IMG/VR virus record: IMGVR_UViG_3300007276_000285
Location: 1-24,832 of that record
DNA length: 24,832 nucleotides
Direction: 5' to 3' (one strand)
DNA from: a virus
The notes beneath the pieces were generated by a model. That model was not told where the DNA came from. It did not search any database and saw only the letters and a list, made by a program, of their open reading frames with translations. Made by a program: the position numbers and the translations under genes. Shown one piece after another: positions 18,123 through 23,959 of the stretch (position 1 is its first letter; each line of letters opens with the position of its first letter).

Positions 18123-18926
18123 TTAAAACGGTACTTCGTCGCTAAACGAATCAGCCTGCTTCATCTCTTCTTTCGAGGCTGCTGCCGTTTTAATTTCACC
18201 CTTCTGGAAGCTCTCCGCCATCTCTTTGGCTTCAAGCATCGCGTTGCCCATCTTAGATACATCTTCGACGCGCTCGACACGGAAGTTATACCAACTACCT
18301 TGGTCATTACTTTCCGCAATCGAAGACACACGCCAAGCCGTGCCGTAGATAGGCAGAAGGAACATGCCATTCTTACCCATTGCCCGCACCGATTTACGCT
18401 GCGAGTTCCACTTGCGAGACACCTTCAACTGGGTCTTCTTCATATCCATGACCGCTGGCTCATACTCGCCGGTAGCTTCGTCATAAACCAGAACCAGATG
18501 CTGATGCGTACGCACAAGCTCGTTGCCCGACGGCAGGATTTCTGCCGGTCCTTCCCTCGTCGTACGAGTGAGATCAGGGTCGTTCGGATTCTTTTCCCCT
18601 ACGAAACCACCGCCCGCAGTCCGAAGCTGAAACTCAAGATACTTGGTTTCGAAAGCCACGGGGATGACGACCATACCCTCGTCCGCCTTATAGATGCGGT
18701 TCGATACGGTATTGAACAGGTCGCCCTGCTCCGCACCCTTAATATACAGGGAGTCCTGCTTGTTAAGCTGTGGCGACAGTGCCTGAAGAATCCGCAGAAA
18801 CGGAATCTGCATCTCGTCGGAACCGATCTTCTCAAGACCAGCGCCCGCGTTCTCTTCAAACATGTCCATAAGATCCGCCGGAGCGACGGAGGTGGTGGTG
18901 GCTTCTGCTATTGCTGTTTTGCTCAT
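18123..18926 (-). CDS. Putative single-stranded DNA-binding protein
   Basis: A 267-residue product next to the primase. The N-terminal region (PADLMDMFEENAGAGLEKIG, then PFLRILQALSPQLNKQD) and the beta-rich middle (GMVVIPVAFETKYLEF, LVLVYDEATGEYEPAVMDM) do not show a motif I can name. The C-terminal ~35 residues are Lys/Glu/Ala-rich and finish SFSDEVPF, closely like the acidic DDDIPF tail by which bacterial SSBs bind partners. Many phage replication operons carry a non-homologous SSB in this slot. The SSB role is therefore an inference from tail and position. Only four bases separate it from the preceding gene, with an AAGGGG ribosome site. Confidence 0.6.
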   Translation of the reverse strand: MSKTAIAEATTTSVAPADLMDMFEENAGAGLEKIGSDEMQIPFLRILQALSPQLNKQDSLYIKGAEQGDLFNTVSNRIYKADEGMVVIPVAFETKYLEFQLRTAGGGFVGEKNPNDPDLTRTTREGPAEILPSGNELVRTHQHLVLVYDEATGEYEPAVMDMKKTQLKVSRKWNSQRKSVRAMGKNGMFLLPIYGTAWRVSSIAESNDQGSWYNFRVERVEDVSKMGNAMLEAKEMAESFQKGEIKTAAASKEEMKQADSFSDEVPF

Positions 18927-18930
18927 TGGT

Positions 18931-19497
18931 TTACCCCTTTTTAATCACAGCACGATTGCCGACGTAAACGCCGAAAACGTCATAGTCGAGTTCTTGATTA
19001 GACTCGACACGATTCTTCACCCAAGACCTGAGAGTCATAGGATGAATGTGTGTCTTTTGGTTTGGCTCGAGACCTTGGTTTCGAAGATCATCGATCACGG
19101 CCCCCGCTACATTGTCCTGACCCATACCGAAGGTGACCACGACATCGTTCTTAATGATGTCTCCCTCACCAATAGATCGCAAAAAGCCAAAGGCTTCTGC
19201 TTTACGATCATCAGGGATTCGGGCTGACACATACTTATCGACCGAGACCTTGTTGCCATCGACAGTCAAGCTCTCAACGCCAAGCTCCTCCATCAGCGAC
19301 GGGATGTCTTCCTCGTCGATGGTGCGCTTCTTGGCTTTCAGGTCTTTGAGATATTGTTCCGTCTGCTTGATCTCATCGTCAGTCTGTTGCGACTGACGGA
19401 TCAGACGGGAGAGGCGGGTAGTCCCCTCTTCGCTAACTTGGTCAAACGCCTTGGCGCTAGCAGCCTCTTCTTCGAATAGCGAGAATACATCGCTCAT
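18931..19497 (-). CDS. Conserved coiled-coil protein of unknown function (188 aa)
   Basis: A 188-residue product. Residues about 1-75 are strongly charged and helical (SRLIRQSQQTDDEIKQTEQY, LKDLKAKKRTIDEED), consistent with a coiled coil. Residues about 76-188 look globular, with a VESLTVDGNKVSVDKY strand pair, PDDRKAEAFGFLRSIG, and an IHPMTLRSWVKNRVES region ending FGVYVGNRAVIKKG. The layout resembles proteins seen next to SSB-like genes in marine phages, but no function is known to me. The start has AAGGAGAG a few bases upstream (AACGATG). Its position at the head of the SSB-primase-helicase-polymerase run suggests a replication accessory or structural role. Confidence 0.75.
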   Translation of the reverse strand: MSDVFSLFEEEAASAKAFDQVSEEGTTRLSRLIRQSQQTDDEIKQTEQYLKDLKAKKRTIDEEDIPSLMEELGVESLTVDGNKVSVDKYVSARIPDDRKAEAFGFLRSIGEGDIIKNDVVVTFGMGQDNVAGAVIDDLRNQGLEPNQKTHIHPMTLRSWVKNRVESNQELDYDVFGVYVGNRAVIKKG

Positions 19498-19547
19498 CGT
19501 TCACTCTCCTTGTTACAAGTTTAACCCCTTCGGGTGTGCAGTCGGTT

Positions 19548-19763
19548 TTATTTATCAGTTGCGATCGTGTCAACCATTTTTATCTTCTCTAGGTATTCGC
19601 CGAACTTTTCACTGTCGCCGTGCCCCCTAAAGGTTGCATTGTATTCCCGTACAATATGTGACATCTGGCCTCCTATCGTACGCCCTTCGATGCCCGCAAT
19701 ATGCTTCAGGACTTTATGCACTTGATTTGGAACCGCTACTGACTTGTACCGCGTATTGTCCAT
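19548..19763 (-). CDS. Ribbon-helix-helix (Arc/MetJ-like) regulator
   Basis: A 71-residue product with RHH spacing: a short strand (YKSVAVP, 6-12), helix 1 (NQVHKVLKHIAG), a polar turn (IEGRTIGG) and helix 2 (QMSHIVREYNATF), then a charged tail. RHH proteins bind DNA as dimers through the strand and often autoregulate. AAGGAGA lies five bases before the ATG at 19763. The gene diverges from the plus-strand nuclease across 71 bases, the natural place for an operator controlling both. No partner toxin is next to it, so a transcriptional regulator is preferred over an antitoxin. Confidence 0.7.
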   Translation of the reverse strand: MDNTRYKSVAVPNQVHKVLKHIAGIEGRTIGGQMSHIVREYNATFRGHGDSEKFGEYLEKIKMVDTIATDK

Positions 19764-19834
19764 GTTATCTCCTTGTGGATCACGCTATGTTGTGCAACCC
19801 TAACACACCGGGCTGGGATTAAAAAGGATTCTTT
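19764..19834. promoter_or_regulatory. Divergent intergenic region between RHH gene and nuclease
   Basis: These 71 bases separate two opposing start codons and should hold at least one promoter for each direction. I see a small palindrome GTTG-TG-CAAC at 19789-19798 that could be half of an RHH operator, and ribosome sites for both genes at the ends. No convincing -35/-10 pair was found. Regulation by the adjacent RHH protein is an inference. Confidence 0.45.
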
Positions 19835-20248
19835 ATGACAATCGACTACCGAATCAAGGATGGCAAGCGGTGCGAATTGCTTGCCGCTGACTGGCTTATA
19901 TCGCAGGGTTGTCATGTATTCACTCACGTTATGGAACAGGGTCCGGTCGATATCGTAGCGTTATCACCCAACGATGAATGGCTGTTCTTTGACGTAAAAA
20001 AAGCAGGTCGTCGAAAAGACGGTTCAATAGTAAACCGAACCTTGACAGACAAACAAAAGAAGCTCGGTATCCGACTTCTATATGTCGATCTTGATACGGG
20101 ACAGTGTCATCTGTACCCCCATCAATTCAAACCTGGCCCCACATCGGAACAAAACGCCGGCAACCGGCAGTTCAAAGGTGTTAAACCTCAAGCCACTTCC
20201 TCACTTCTTCTCCCAAGGTCACCCCCGCCAGATCAATCTTGTCCTTGA
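19835..20248 (+). CDS. PD-(D/E)XK nuclease (Holliday-junction-resolvase-like)
   Basis: A 137-residue product on the plus strand inside the minus-strand early arm. The core is RCELLAADWLISQGCHVFTH with Glu14, GPVDIVAL with Asp39, and LFFDVKKA with Asp53-Val-Lys55, giving the E...D...(D/E)xK geometry of small resolvase-like endonucleases. Asp53 replaces the more usual Glu. AAGGA lies about seven bases before the ATG at 19835. The last ~23 codons are antisense to the SF2 helicase end and give a Ser/Pro-rich, probably unstructured tail. It may resolve recombination intermediates or degrade DNA. Its orientation implies separate timing from its neighbours. The exact substrate is unknown. Confidence 0.75.
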   Translation: MTIDYRIKDGKRCELLAADWLISQGCHVFTHVMEQGPVDIVALSPNDEWLFFDVKKAGRRKDGSIVNRTLTDKQKKLGIRLLYVDLDTGQCHLYPHQFKPGPTSEQNAGNRQFKGVKPQATSSLLLPRSPPPDQSCP

Positions 20249-21614
20249 GTGCCTTAACGATATTGATGTCAATAGTCTTAGGCACAACAAGATCCACATA
20301 CAAAACACTGTGGTTCTGCCCGATCCGGTGGCACCGATCTTCTGACTGCCACCTCGTCGCAAGGTTATAATCGTTGGCGTAATAGATCACGTTCGTTGCA
20401 GCAGTCAGCGTTAACCCAAAACCAGCGGTCTGTGGATTGCCTACAAAGAAACGTGCTTCACCCGTTTGAAAATCACGAATCGCATCTTGCCGTTCCTGAT
20501 CTGTGGTGTCGCCGAAATAACTGACCACGGACGCCGGTCCATGGACTTTTTTCAACTCACGAACAATTTGTTTTATGTCGTATCGGAAGCGTGACCAGAT
20601 GATGACCTTACCTGTCATCTCATCGATGGTGTCTAGCATCGCTTGTATGCGATTGCTTTTTACCTCAACCAGTTCTCCATCATCTGTCATAAGATGTCCG
20701 CATAGAACCTGCTGCATACGAAGCAGCTTTGTCATCACCTCCGGCGCCGTCACCATCTCACCTCCTTCGAGCAGTGCTATAGCAGCGCCCTTCAAAGTGC
20801 TGTAGTGCCGTGCTTGATCGTCTGTCATCGCGACTTCACGGGTTGTGTATATTTTATCAGGTAAGTCGAGTGCGTCTTCTTTCGTCACCCTGTACGAAAA
20901 CGTACCTAGCTTGTCTGTTAACTCCGGTAGGTTGCGGTAGCCAATAATTTCAGTGAACGAATGATTACCCATGCGCTGTGTGCGCGTCATCGCATACCGG
21001 TGTTGAAACGACCAATAGCTTTTGAACCCAAGAAGATCCGCGTTAAGAAAGGCGCACTGCGCGTACAAATCCATAGGAGATTTGGTGACAGGAGACCCTG
21101 TCAGGATTCTTTTATATGCAGCTTTTTTGCCGAAGAGGACCAGCGTCTTAGTGCGTTTGGCTTTGGGATTCTTGATTGTAGTGGACTCATCAAGGCCAAG
21201 TAGGAAACTGCTGCTCTGTGTGAACGCACCCACAAATGCGGGCAGCTTCTTTGTCGCGAACCCTTCCACGTTTGCCAGAAGGATGCGCAGGACACCACGC
21301 TCTTGTATGGAGTCGCGCAACTTACGCGCCTGAGACTTGTTGGGATTCGGATTCCATACATAAACCTTGTGCGGAACGTCCTCGGGGAAATGTATGGGAA
21401 TCTCCGCCGTCTCCCAGTTGCGGTAAACACCTTTCGGCGCAACAATAACCGCAGTGTCAATGCGGCCCTGCTCGTAGAGCCAGACCAGGTTGTCAATAAG
21501 CACCTTCGATTTGCCACAGCCCATCTCCATAAAGTAGGCATAGTTGCGCTTGTCATACGAACGCTTGAGTGCTTCAAGCTGGTGAGCGTACGGCTCTGTT
21601 TTGAAATTGAACAT
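20181..21614 (-). CDS. SNF2-like superfamily 2 helicase/translocase
   Basis: A 477-residue ATPase. Seen are YAHQLEAL (9-16, Q-like motif), motif I MEMGCGKSK (29-37), Ia VIVAPKGVYRNW, motif II LDEST (141-145, in place of DEAH), motif III LTGSP (171-175), the GFGLTLTAA motif V region (about 396-406) and motif VI QSEDRCHRIGQ (423-433). These are typical of SNF2-type enzymes that move on duplex DNA, and compact phage versions occur in replication/recombination modules. The ATG follows the previous TGA directly (TGAATG), with GGTGG about seven bases upstream. Its 3' 68 bases overlap the opposing nuclease gene. It may assist fork restart or origin opening; the phage role is inferred. Confidence 0.93.
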   Translation of the reverse strand: MFNFKTEPYAHQLEALKRSYDKRNYAYFMEMGCGKSKVLIDNLVWLYEQGRIDTAVIVAPKGVYRNWETAEIPIHFPEDVPHKVYVWNPNPNKSQARKLRDSIQERGVLRILLANVEGFATKKLPAFVGAFTQSSSFLLGLDESTTIKNPKAKRTKTLVLFGKKAAYKRILTGSPVTKSPMDLYAQCAFLNADLLGFKSYWSFQHRYAMTRTQRMGNHSFTEIIGYRNLPELTDKLGTFSYRVTKEDALDLPDKIYTTREVAMTDDQARHYSTLKGAAIALLEGGEMVTAPEVMTKLLRMQQVLCGHLMTDDGELVEVKSNRIQAMLDTIDEMTGKVIIWSRFRYDIKQIVRELKKVHGPASVVSYFGDTTDQERQDAIRDFQTGEARFFVGNPQTAGFGLTLTAATNVIYYANDYNLATRWQSEDRCHRIGQNHSVLYVDLVVPKTIDINIVKALKDKIDLAGVTLGEEVRKWLEV

Positions 21615-21887
21615 TCATATCCACCCCAATGCCGAAGACGCATATGTTATATTATTGTTGTCTCTCGGCCTGTATTTATTCTCTGGCTGGCAGGCTCGAG
21701 GATCATCCTCGAACCGCTGACCGTCGTACAATTCCTCCACCTCATCGGGAAACAAGAAAGGACCATGATAGCCTGTGACCCTGCTCCCGTAAGGCAGTCG
21801 AATCCAATTCTCCAGTCTAGCCAACTGGGGGATCGTCTTCTCCGGTATCCCACTCAGGGACGAAATAGAAAACGGTGGGTGATTCAT
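21615..21887 (-). CDS. Small protein of unknown function, start uncertain
   Basis: The frame ends at a TGA directly abutting the SF2 helicase ATG. The downstream part looks genuine (ENWIRLPYGSRVTGYHGPFL, PDEVEELYDGQRFEDDPRAC, then an Asn/Arg-rich tail). The start is unclear: an ATG at 21887 with AGAGG about nine bases upstream gives 90 residues; an ATG at 22010 gives 131 but lies almost wholly inside the alternative frame of the preceding gene; a TTG at 21824 overlaps that gene's stop. I choose 21887. No family is recognised. The aromatic, acidic composition suggests a small globular protein. Confidence 0.55.
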   Translation of the reverse strand: MNHPPFSISSLSGIPEKTIPQLARLENWIRLPYGSRVTGYHGPFLFPDEVEELYDGQRFEDDPRACQPENKYRPRDNNNITYASSALGWI

Positions 21888-22020
21888 CTCCCACATCCTC
21901 TTCGCCACCAGCACAGCTAGATGCGGATGATGTGGGAAACTTGACGACGTTATCGTCAGGTTCAGGGTGTACTTCAGGACTGTTGAGCAAGCCTGTTGAT
22001 CTTTTTCCATCTTTACTCAT
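21817..22020 (-). CDS. Small acidic protein (67 aa)
   Basis: A 67-residue product beginning SKDGKRSTGLLNSPEV, with PDDNVVKFP in the middle and an acidic aromatic end (ESPTVFYFVPEWDTGEDDP). The DNVV(K/S)FP element also occurs at the N-terminus of the next upstream gene. The ATG overlaps that gene's TAA by eight bases, a normal spacing in this cluster. The 3' part overlaps the following gene in another frame. Function is unknown; it is probably largely disordered. Confidence 0.55.
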   Translation of the reverse strand: MSKDGKRSTGLLNSPEVHPEPDDNVVKFPTSSASSCAGGEEDVGDESPTVFYFVPEWDTGEDDPPVG

Positions 22021-22243
22021 CCTCTAAACCTCCCGTCATAATCCCAAAACGAGCGGCTTCCATGTACCATAGAACTTCTGCTGGGTCAGGGACAGTTGTA
22101 ATCATCTGCACCTGACCTTCTTTGTTCTCACCTATGATAACCACATCCTTAAATGTTTGGCCCGCAGCATCACACACAAATGACACAGGGTCGGTTGACT
22201 TTGTTATTTTCTTAATTGGAAACGAAACTACATTGTCACTCAT
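22013..22243 (-). CDS. Small conserved early protein (76 aa)
   Basis: A 76-residue product starting SDNVVSFPIKKITK. The middle alternates strands (VSFVCDAAGQTFKDVVIIGE, VQMITTVPDP) and the end is helical (AEVLWYMEAARFGIM). I place the start at 22243 rather than further upstream because GGAG lies ten bases before it and it overlaps the preceding TGA as ATGA. The fold could be a small alpha/beta domain. No family is named and the function is unknown. Confidence 0.7.
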   Translation of the reverse strand: MSDNVVSFPIKKITKSTDPVSFVCDAAGQTFKDVVIIGENKEGQVQMITTVPDPAEVLWYMEAARFGIMTGGLEDE

Positions 22244-22464
22244 GTTAAGCACTCTCCTTGACAACAATCGTCGATCACGCTGCCACATGCAGCGCACTGG
22301 TAGTGCCCATGTACTTCAATCTTACCGGTACGTCCACATCGCGGGCAGCGATCTTGAACATTGTCCACCATAGATTTATGGATATCCGTCAGAAGTTTGT
22401 CACGCTTGTCAGGCACTACATGATGCCTGCGAATTCCATGCCAGTTGGGGTCACGTTGTTTCAT
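22240..22464 (-). CDS. Zinc-ribbon mini-protein (74 aa)
   Basis: A 74-residue product. The first ~35 residues are basic and His-rich (NWHGIRRHHVVPDKRDKLL), followed by a zinc ribbon with Cys40/Cys43 (RCPRCGRTGKI) and Cys57/Cys60 (YQCAACGSVID); three further cysteines (67, 68, 72) lie in the tail. A basic arm plus zinc ribbon suggests nucleic-acid binding. It is joined to both neighbours by four-base ATGA overlaps. The partner is unknown. Confidence 0.75.
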   Translation of the reverse strand: MKQRDPNWHGIRRHHVVPDKRDKLLTDIHKSMVDNVQDRCPRCGRTGKIEVHGHYQCAACGSVIDDCCQGECLT

Positions 22465-22685
22465 GTCTGTTCCTTATCAGCGGTACGGCAAACAATGTTG
22501 ATAACCACCGGTTCTGTAGACTCTAACGTCATCGCTCGGAACATACTCTCTTCGTTGCGGTAAGACCACGCTTCGCAGATAGCCAGACTTTTAAAACGCT
22601 CATCACTTTGACGCATGTAGCATTTGTTTACCGGCAGTCCATTCACGTCCGCCGCAAAGCAGACAGCTATTATCGCAACAAACAT
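22461..22685 (-). CDS. Small probable exported cysteine protein (74 aa)
   Basis: A 74-residue product with a hydrophobic N-terminus (FVAIIAVCFAADVNG) that looks like a short signal peptide, then Cys22, Cys37 and Cys66. The mature region has FKSLAICEAW followed after about 26 residues by NIVCRTAD, a spacing shared with the smaller protein at 23556-23750. Two of the cysteines may form a disulphide in the periplasm. Its stop overlaps the next ATG as ATGA. An envelope-acting early protein is plausible, but the function is unknown. Confidence 0.6.
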   Translation of the reverse strand: MFVAIIAVCFAADVNGLPVNKCYMRQSDERFKSLAICEAWSYRNEESMFRAMTLESTEPVVINIVCRTADKEQT

Positions 22686-22686
22686 A

Positions 22687-22887
22687 TCACCCTCTCAGAA
22701 CCCGTTGCCATGCTTCCATGACCTCATCTGCTCGTCCCGGCCCATAATCATCAGGCCACTCGGCGATCTTGTCTAGCATCTCATCGACGCACCACTCGAT
22801 CACCTGAACCGCAGTAGCCCATTCCATCTGCGGAGCCTTGCCCGCAATATCCTGCTCAGTCGCCATTAGTAATGTCTCCTTTGCCAT
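22687..22887 (-). CDS. Small helical early protein (66 aa)
   Basis: A 66-residue acidic product, predicted helical, with WATAVQVIEWCVDEMLDKIA followed by WPDDYGPGRADEVMEAWQRV. AGGAGA five bases before the ATG at 22887 supports this start over the internal ATG seven codons later. It is the first gene after the 205-base non-coding island, so it probably leads a transcription unit. The family is not recognised. Helical packing through Trp/Met/Leu suggests a protein-binding role, but nothing specific can be said. Confidence 0.65.
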   Translation of the reverse strand: MAKETLLMATEQDIAGKAPQMEWATAVQVIEWCVDEMLDKIAEWPDDYGPGRADEVMEAWQRVLRG

Positions 22888-23092
22888 TCAAGTCTCCTGT
22901 TAAAAAGGGGTATTCCATAGATTTACCGTATCTACTCTGCCTCAAAAACATCCTAAAAAAGGCAGGGGGCGGCACGGCTTTTATAAATAGTTGCACCCGA
23001 TGCATAAGCCTCGCGGGCGGGTGCAAAAACAACATCTATGGCCTTGAGGACGCTACCCTTGTCGCCCTGTGAGGAGATGCCACCCCTCCCGC
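22888..23092. other. 205-base non-coding island in the early cluster
   Basis: This is the largest gap in an otherwise overlapping gene string. It contains a 9-bp inverted repeat (22991-22999 with 23018-23026), a wider 8-bp pair (CCATAGAT 22915-22922 with ATCTATGG 23034-23041), an A-rich run near 22954-22960 and AT-rich TTTTATAAATA near 22979-22988. A 59-codon minus-strand frame (22856-23035) runs through it, but it has only a weak AAGG site and an odd basic, Pro/Leu-rich composition, so I do not call it. A promoter, terminator or small RNA is possible. Confidence 0.5.
22991..23026. repeat. 9-bp inverted repeat with 18-base loop
   Basis: TTGCACCCG at 22991-22999 pairs exactly with CGGGTGCAA at 23018-23026 around an 18-base loop that itself contains the palindrome ATGCAT. 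On the plus strand it is followed by AAAA rather than T's; on the minus strand it is followed by CTATTTATAAAAG. It is a possible RNA hairpin or operator, and weak as a terminator. Confidence 0.5.
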
Positions 23093-23293
23093 TTATTCCA
23101 ACGCACCAGCTTTCATAGCCAGCGATTCTTCATCCTCGGTCCACGATTCATTGTTCATGGATATTTCTAGATCACAATTTGAACAACGCACCGGCCAATA
23201 AATCTGGTTAAGCTCAGGTAGTGCTGTGTCACATTTAGGGCACCGCCCCAACGACAGCCGCCGTTCAAATGTCCCGTCTCCTGGGTCAATCAA
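23093..23293 (-). CDS. Zinc-ribbon mini-protein (66 aa, TTG start)
   Basis: A 66-residue product with Cys18/Cys21 (RCPKCDTALPE) and Cys37/Cys40 (VRCSNCDLEI), a simple two-knuckle zinc ribbon, and an acidic C-terminus (WTEDEESLAMKAG). No upstream ATG fits; the TTG at 23293 overlaps the preceding TGA by four bases, with AGGA about eight bases upstream, paralleling the ATGA junctions around it. It is the last gene before the 205-base island. Function unknown; transcription or nucleic-acid contact is plausible from the fold. Confidence 0.65.
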   Translation of the reverse strand: MIDPGDGTFERRLSLGRCPKCDTALPELNQIYWPVRCSNCDLEISMNNESWTEDEESLAMKAGALE

Positions 23294-23556
23294 TGCTGCG
23301 TTCCTTCTTCTTCATCCAAGTTCTCAACCACAGCTTGGTTCGCGCTTTGTAGCGCAGCAGACAATACTTCATTATAGAATAATGGATTGTAGCGGTTGTT
23401 GGCCAGCAAAAGAGTTGCCCCCGCAGTCATCAATACATATGCAATCAGATCTGGATCAATATCCCGCTTTGCGAATCGATCCATCATTGCGTTTACCGCT
23501 TTTGAAACGATCACCATTTCGGCACCGGAACCCACTTTTGGTTGTTTGTCTTCCAT
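23290..23556 (-). CDS. Small helical early protein (88 aa)
   Basis: An 88-residue product with helical segments EMVIVSKAVNAMMDRFAKRD and IDPDLIAYVLMTAGATLLLA, then NNRYNPLFYNEVLSAALQSA and an acidic end. The central Leu/Ala stretch is amphipathic and too interrupted for a confident membrane span. GAGGAG lies eight bases before the ATG, and TAATG joins it to the previous gene by one base. The family is not recognised. Confidence 0.65.
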   Translation of the reverse strand: MEDKQPKVGSGAEMVIVSKAVNAMMDRFAKRDIDPDLIAYVLMTAGATLLLANNRYNPLFYNEVLSAALQSANQAVVENLDEEEGTQH

Positions 23557-23750
23557 TATTTTTTCTCCTCAACGCCCCAGTTTTCAACCCTAATGCAAAG
23601 CGCTTCCTGATTAATAGGCATGTTTTCCCAAAATGTTTGAGTCGATGCCACATGACACTCTGCCATAGTATCGTAGCCGCCCAGAGACTTGGTGTCGAAC
23701 TCATCGACACCAAACCCTGTGACCAGCAACAGAACCCAGACGGTCTTCAT
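23556..23750 (-). CDS. Small probable exported cysteine protein (64 aa)
   Basis: A 64-residue product. The ATG at 23750 overlaps the preceding TGA as ATGA; a longer in-frame start would run back into the upstream gene. The N-terminus KTVWVLLLVTGFG resembles a short signal peptide or anchor. The rest has YDTMAECHVAS with Cys32 and ALCIRVENW with Cys52, resembling the protein at 22461-22685 in spacing. Export to the periplasm and a single disulphide are inferred. Function is unknown. Confidence 0.6.
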   Translation of the reverse strand: MKTVWVLLLVTGFGVDEFDTKSLGGYDTMAECHVASTQTFWENMPINQEALCIRVENWGVEEKK

Positions 23751-23959
23751 TGGTAGTCTTCTGGAAAAACGATAGCTTGCAACCGCCATCCAAACGAGTT
23801 TTTCGGCAGCTTGCCCATGTCAACCAGCGAATCATAGATATAATCCACCAAAGCAGCCTGCGTTTGTGCAGGGAGTCCATAACTCATGTCGATGAACATT
23901 TCACCTTGTGTGCCGTATTCAACCTCGTCAGGCACACCACCGATTTGCACGACCTTCAT
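23747..23959 (-). CDS. Small early protein of unknown function (70 aa)
   Basis: A 70-residue soluble product: a strand-rich start (KVVQIGGVPDEVEYGTQGEM), a helix (LPAQTQAALVDYIYDSLVDM) and a strand end (WRLQAIVFPEDYQ). GGAGG seven bases before the ATG and ATGA overlaps at both ends support a real gene. I do not recognise a family. Confidence 0.6.
   Translation of the reverse strand: MKVVQIGGVPDEVEYGTQGEMFIDMSYGLPAQTQAALVDYIYDSLVDMGKLPKNSFGWRLQAIVFPEDYQ

Noticed and set aside
18300-18944. 214-codon plus-strand frame opposite the putative SSB gene
   Set aside because: It is antisense to a well-organised operon gene and shows no recognisable domain.
21303-21920. 205-codon plus-strand frame opposite the SF2 helicase start and small genes
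   Set aside because: It is antisense to helicase motifs I-Ia; composition is not protein-like and there is no clear ribosome site.
19785-23000. Shared GTTGCAC heptamer in the 71-base and 205-base intergenic regions as a common operator
   Set aside because: The same heptamer also occurs inside virion coding genes (about 2496 and 8025), so sharing may be chance.
22856-23035. 59-codon minus-strand ORF across the non-coding island
   Set aside because: It has only a weak AAGG site, an odd basic Pro/Leu-rich product, and overlaps the better-supported gene starting at 22887.
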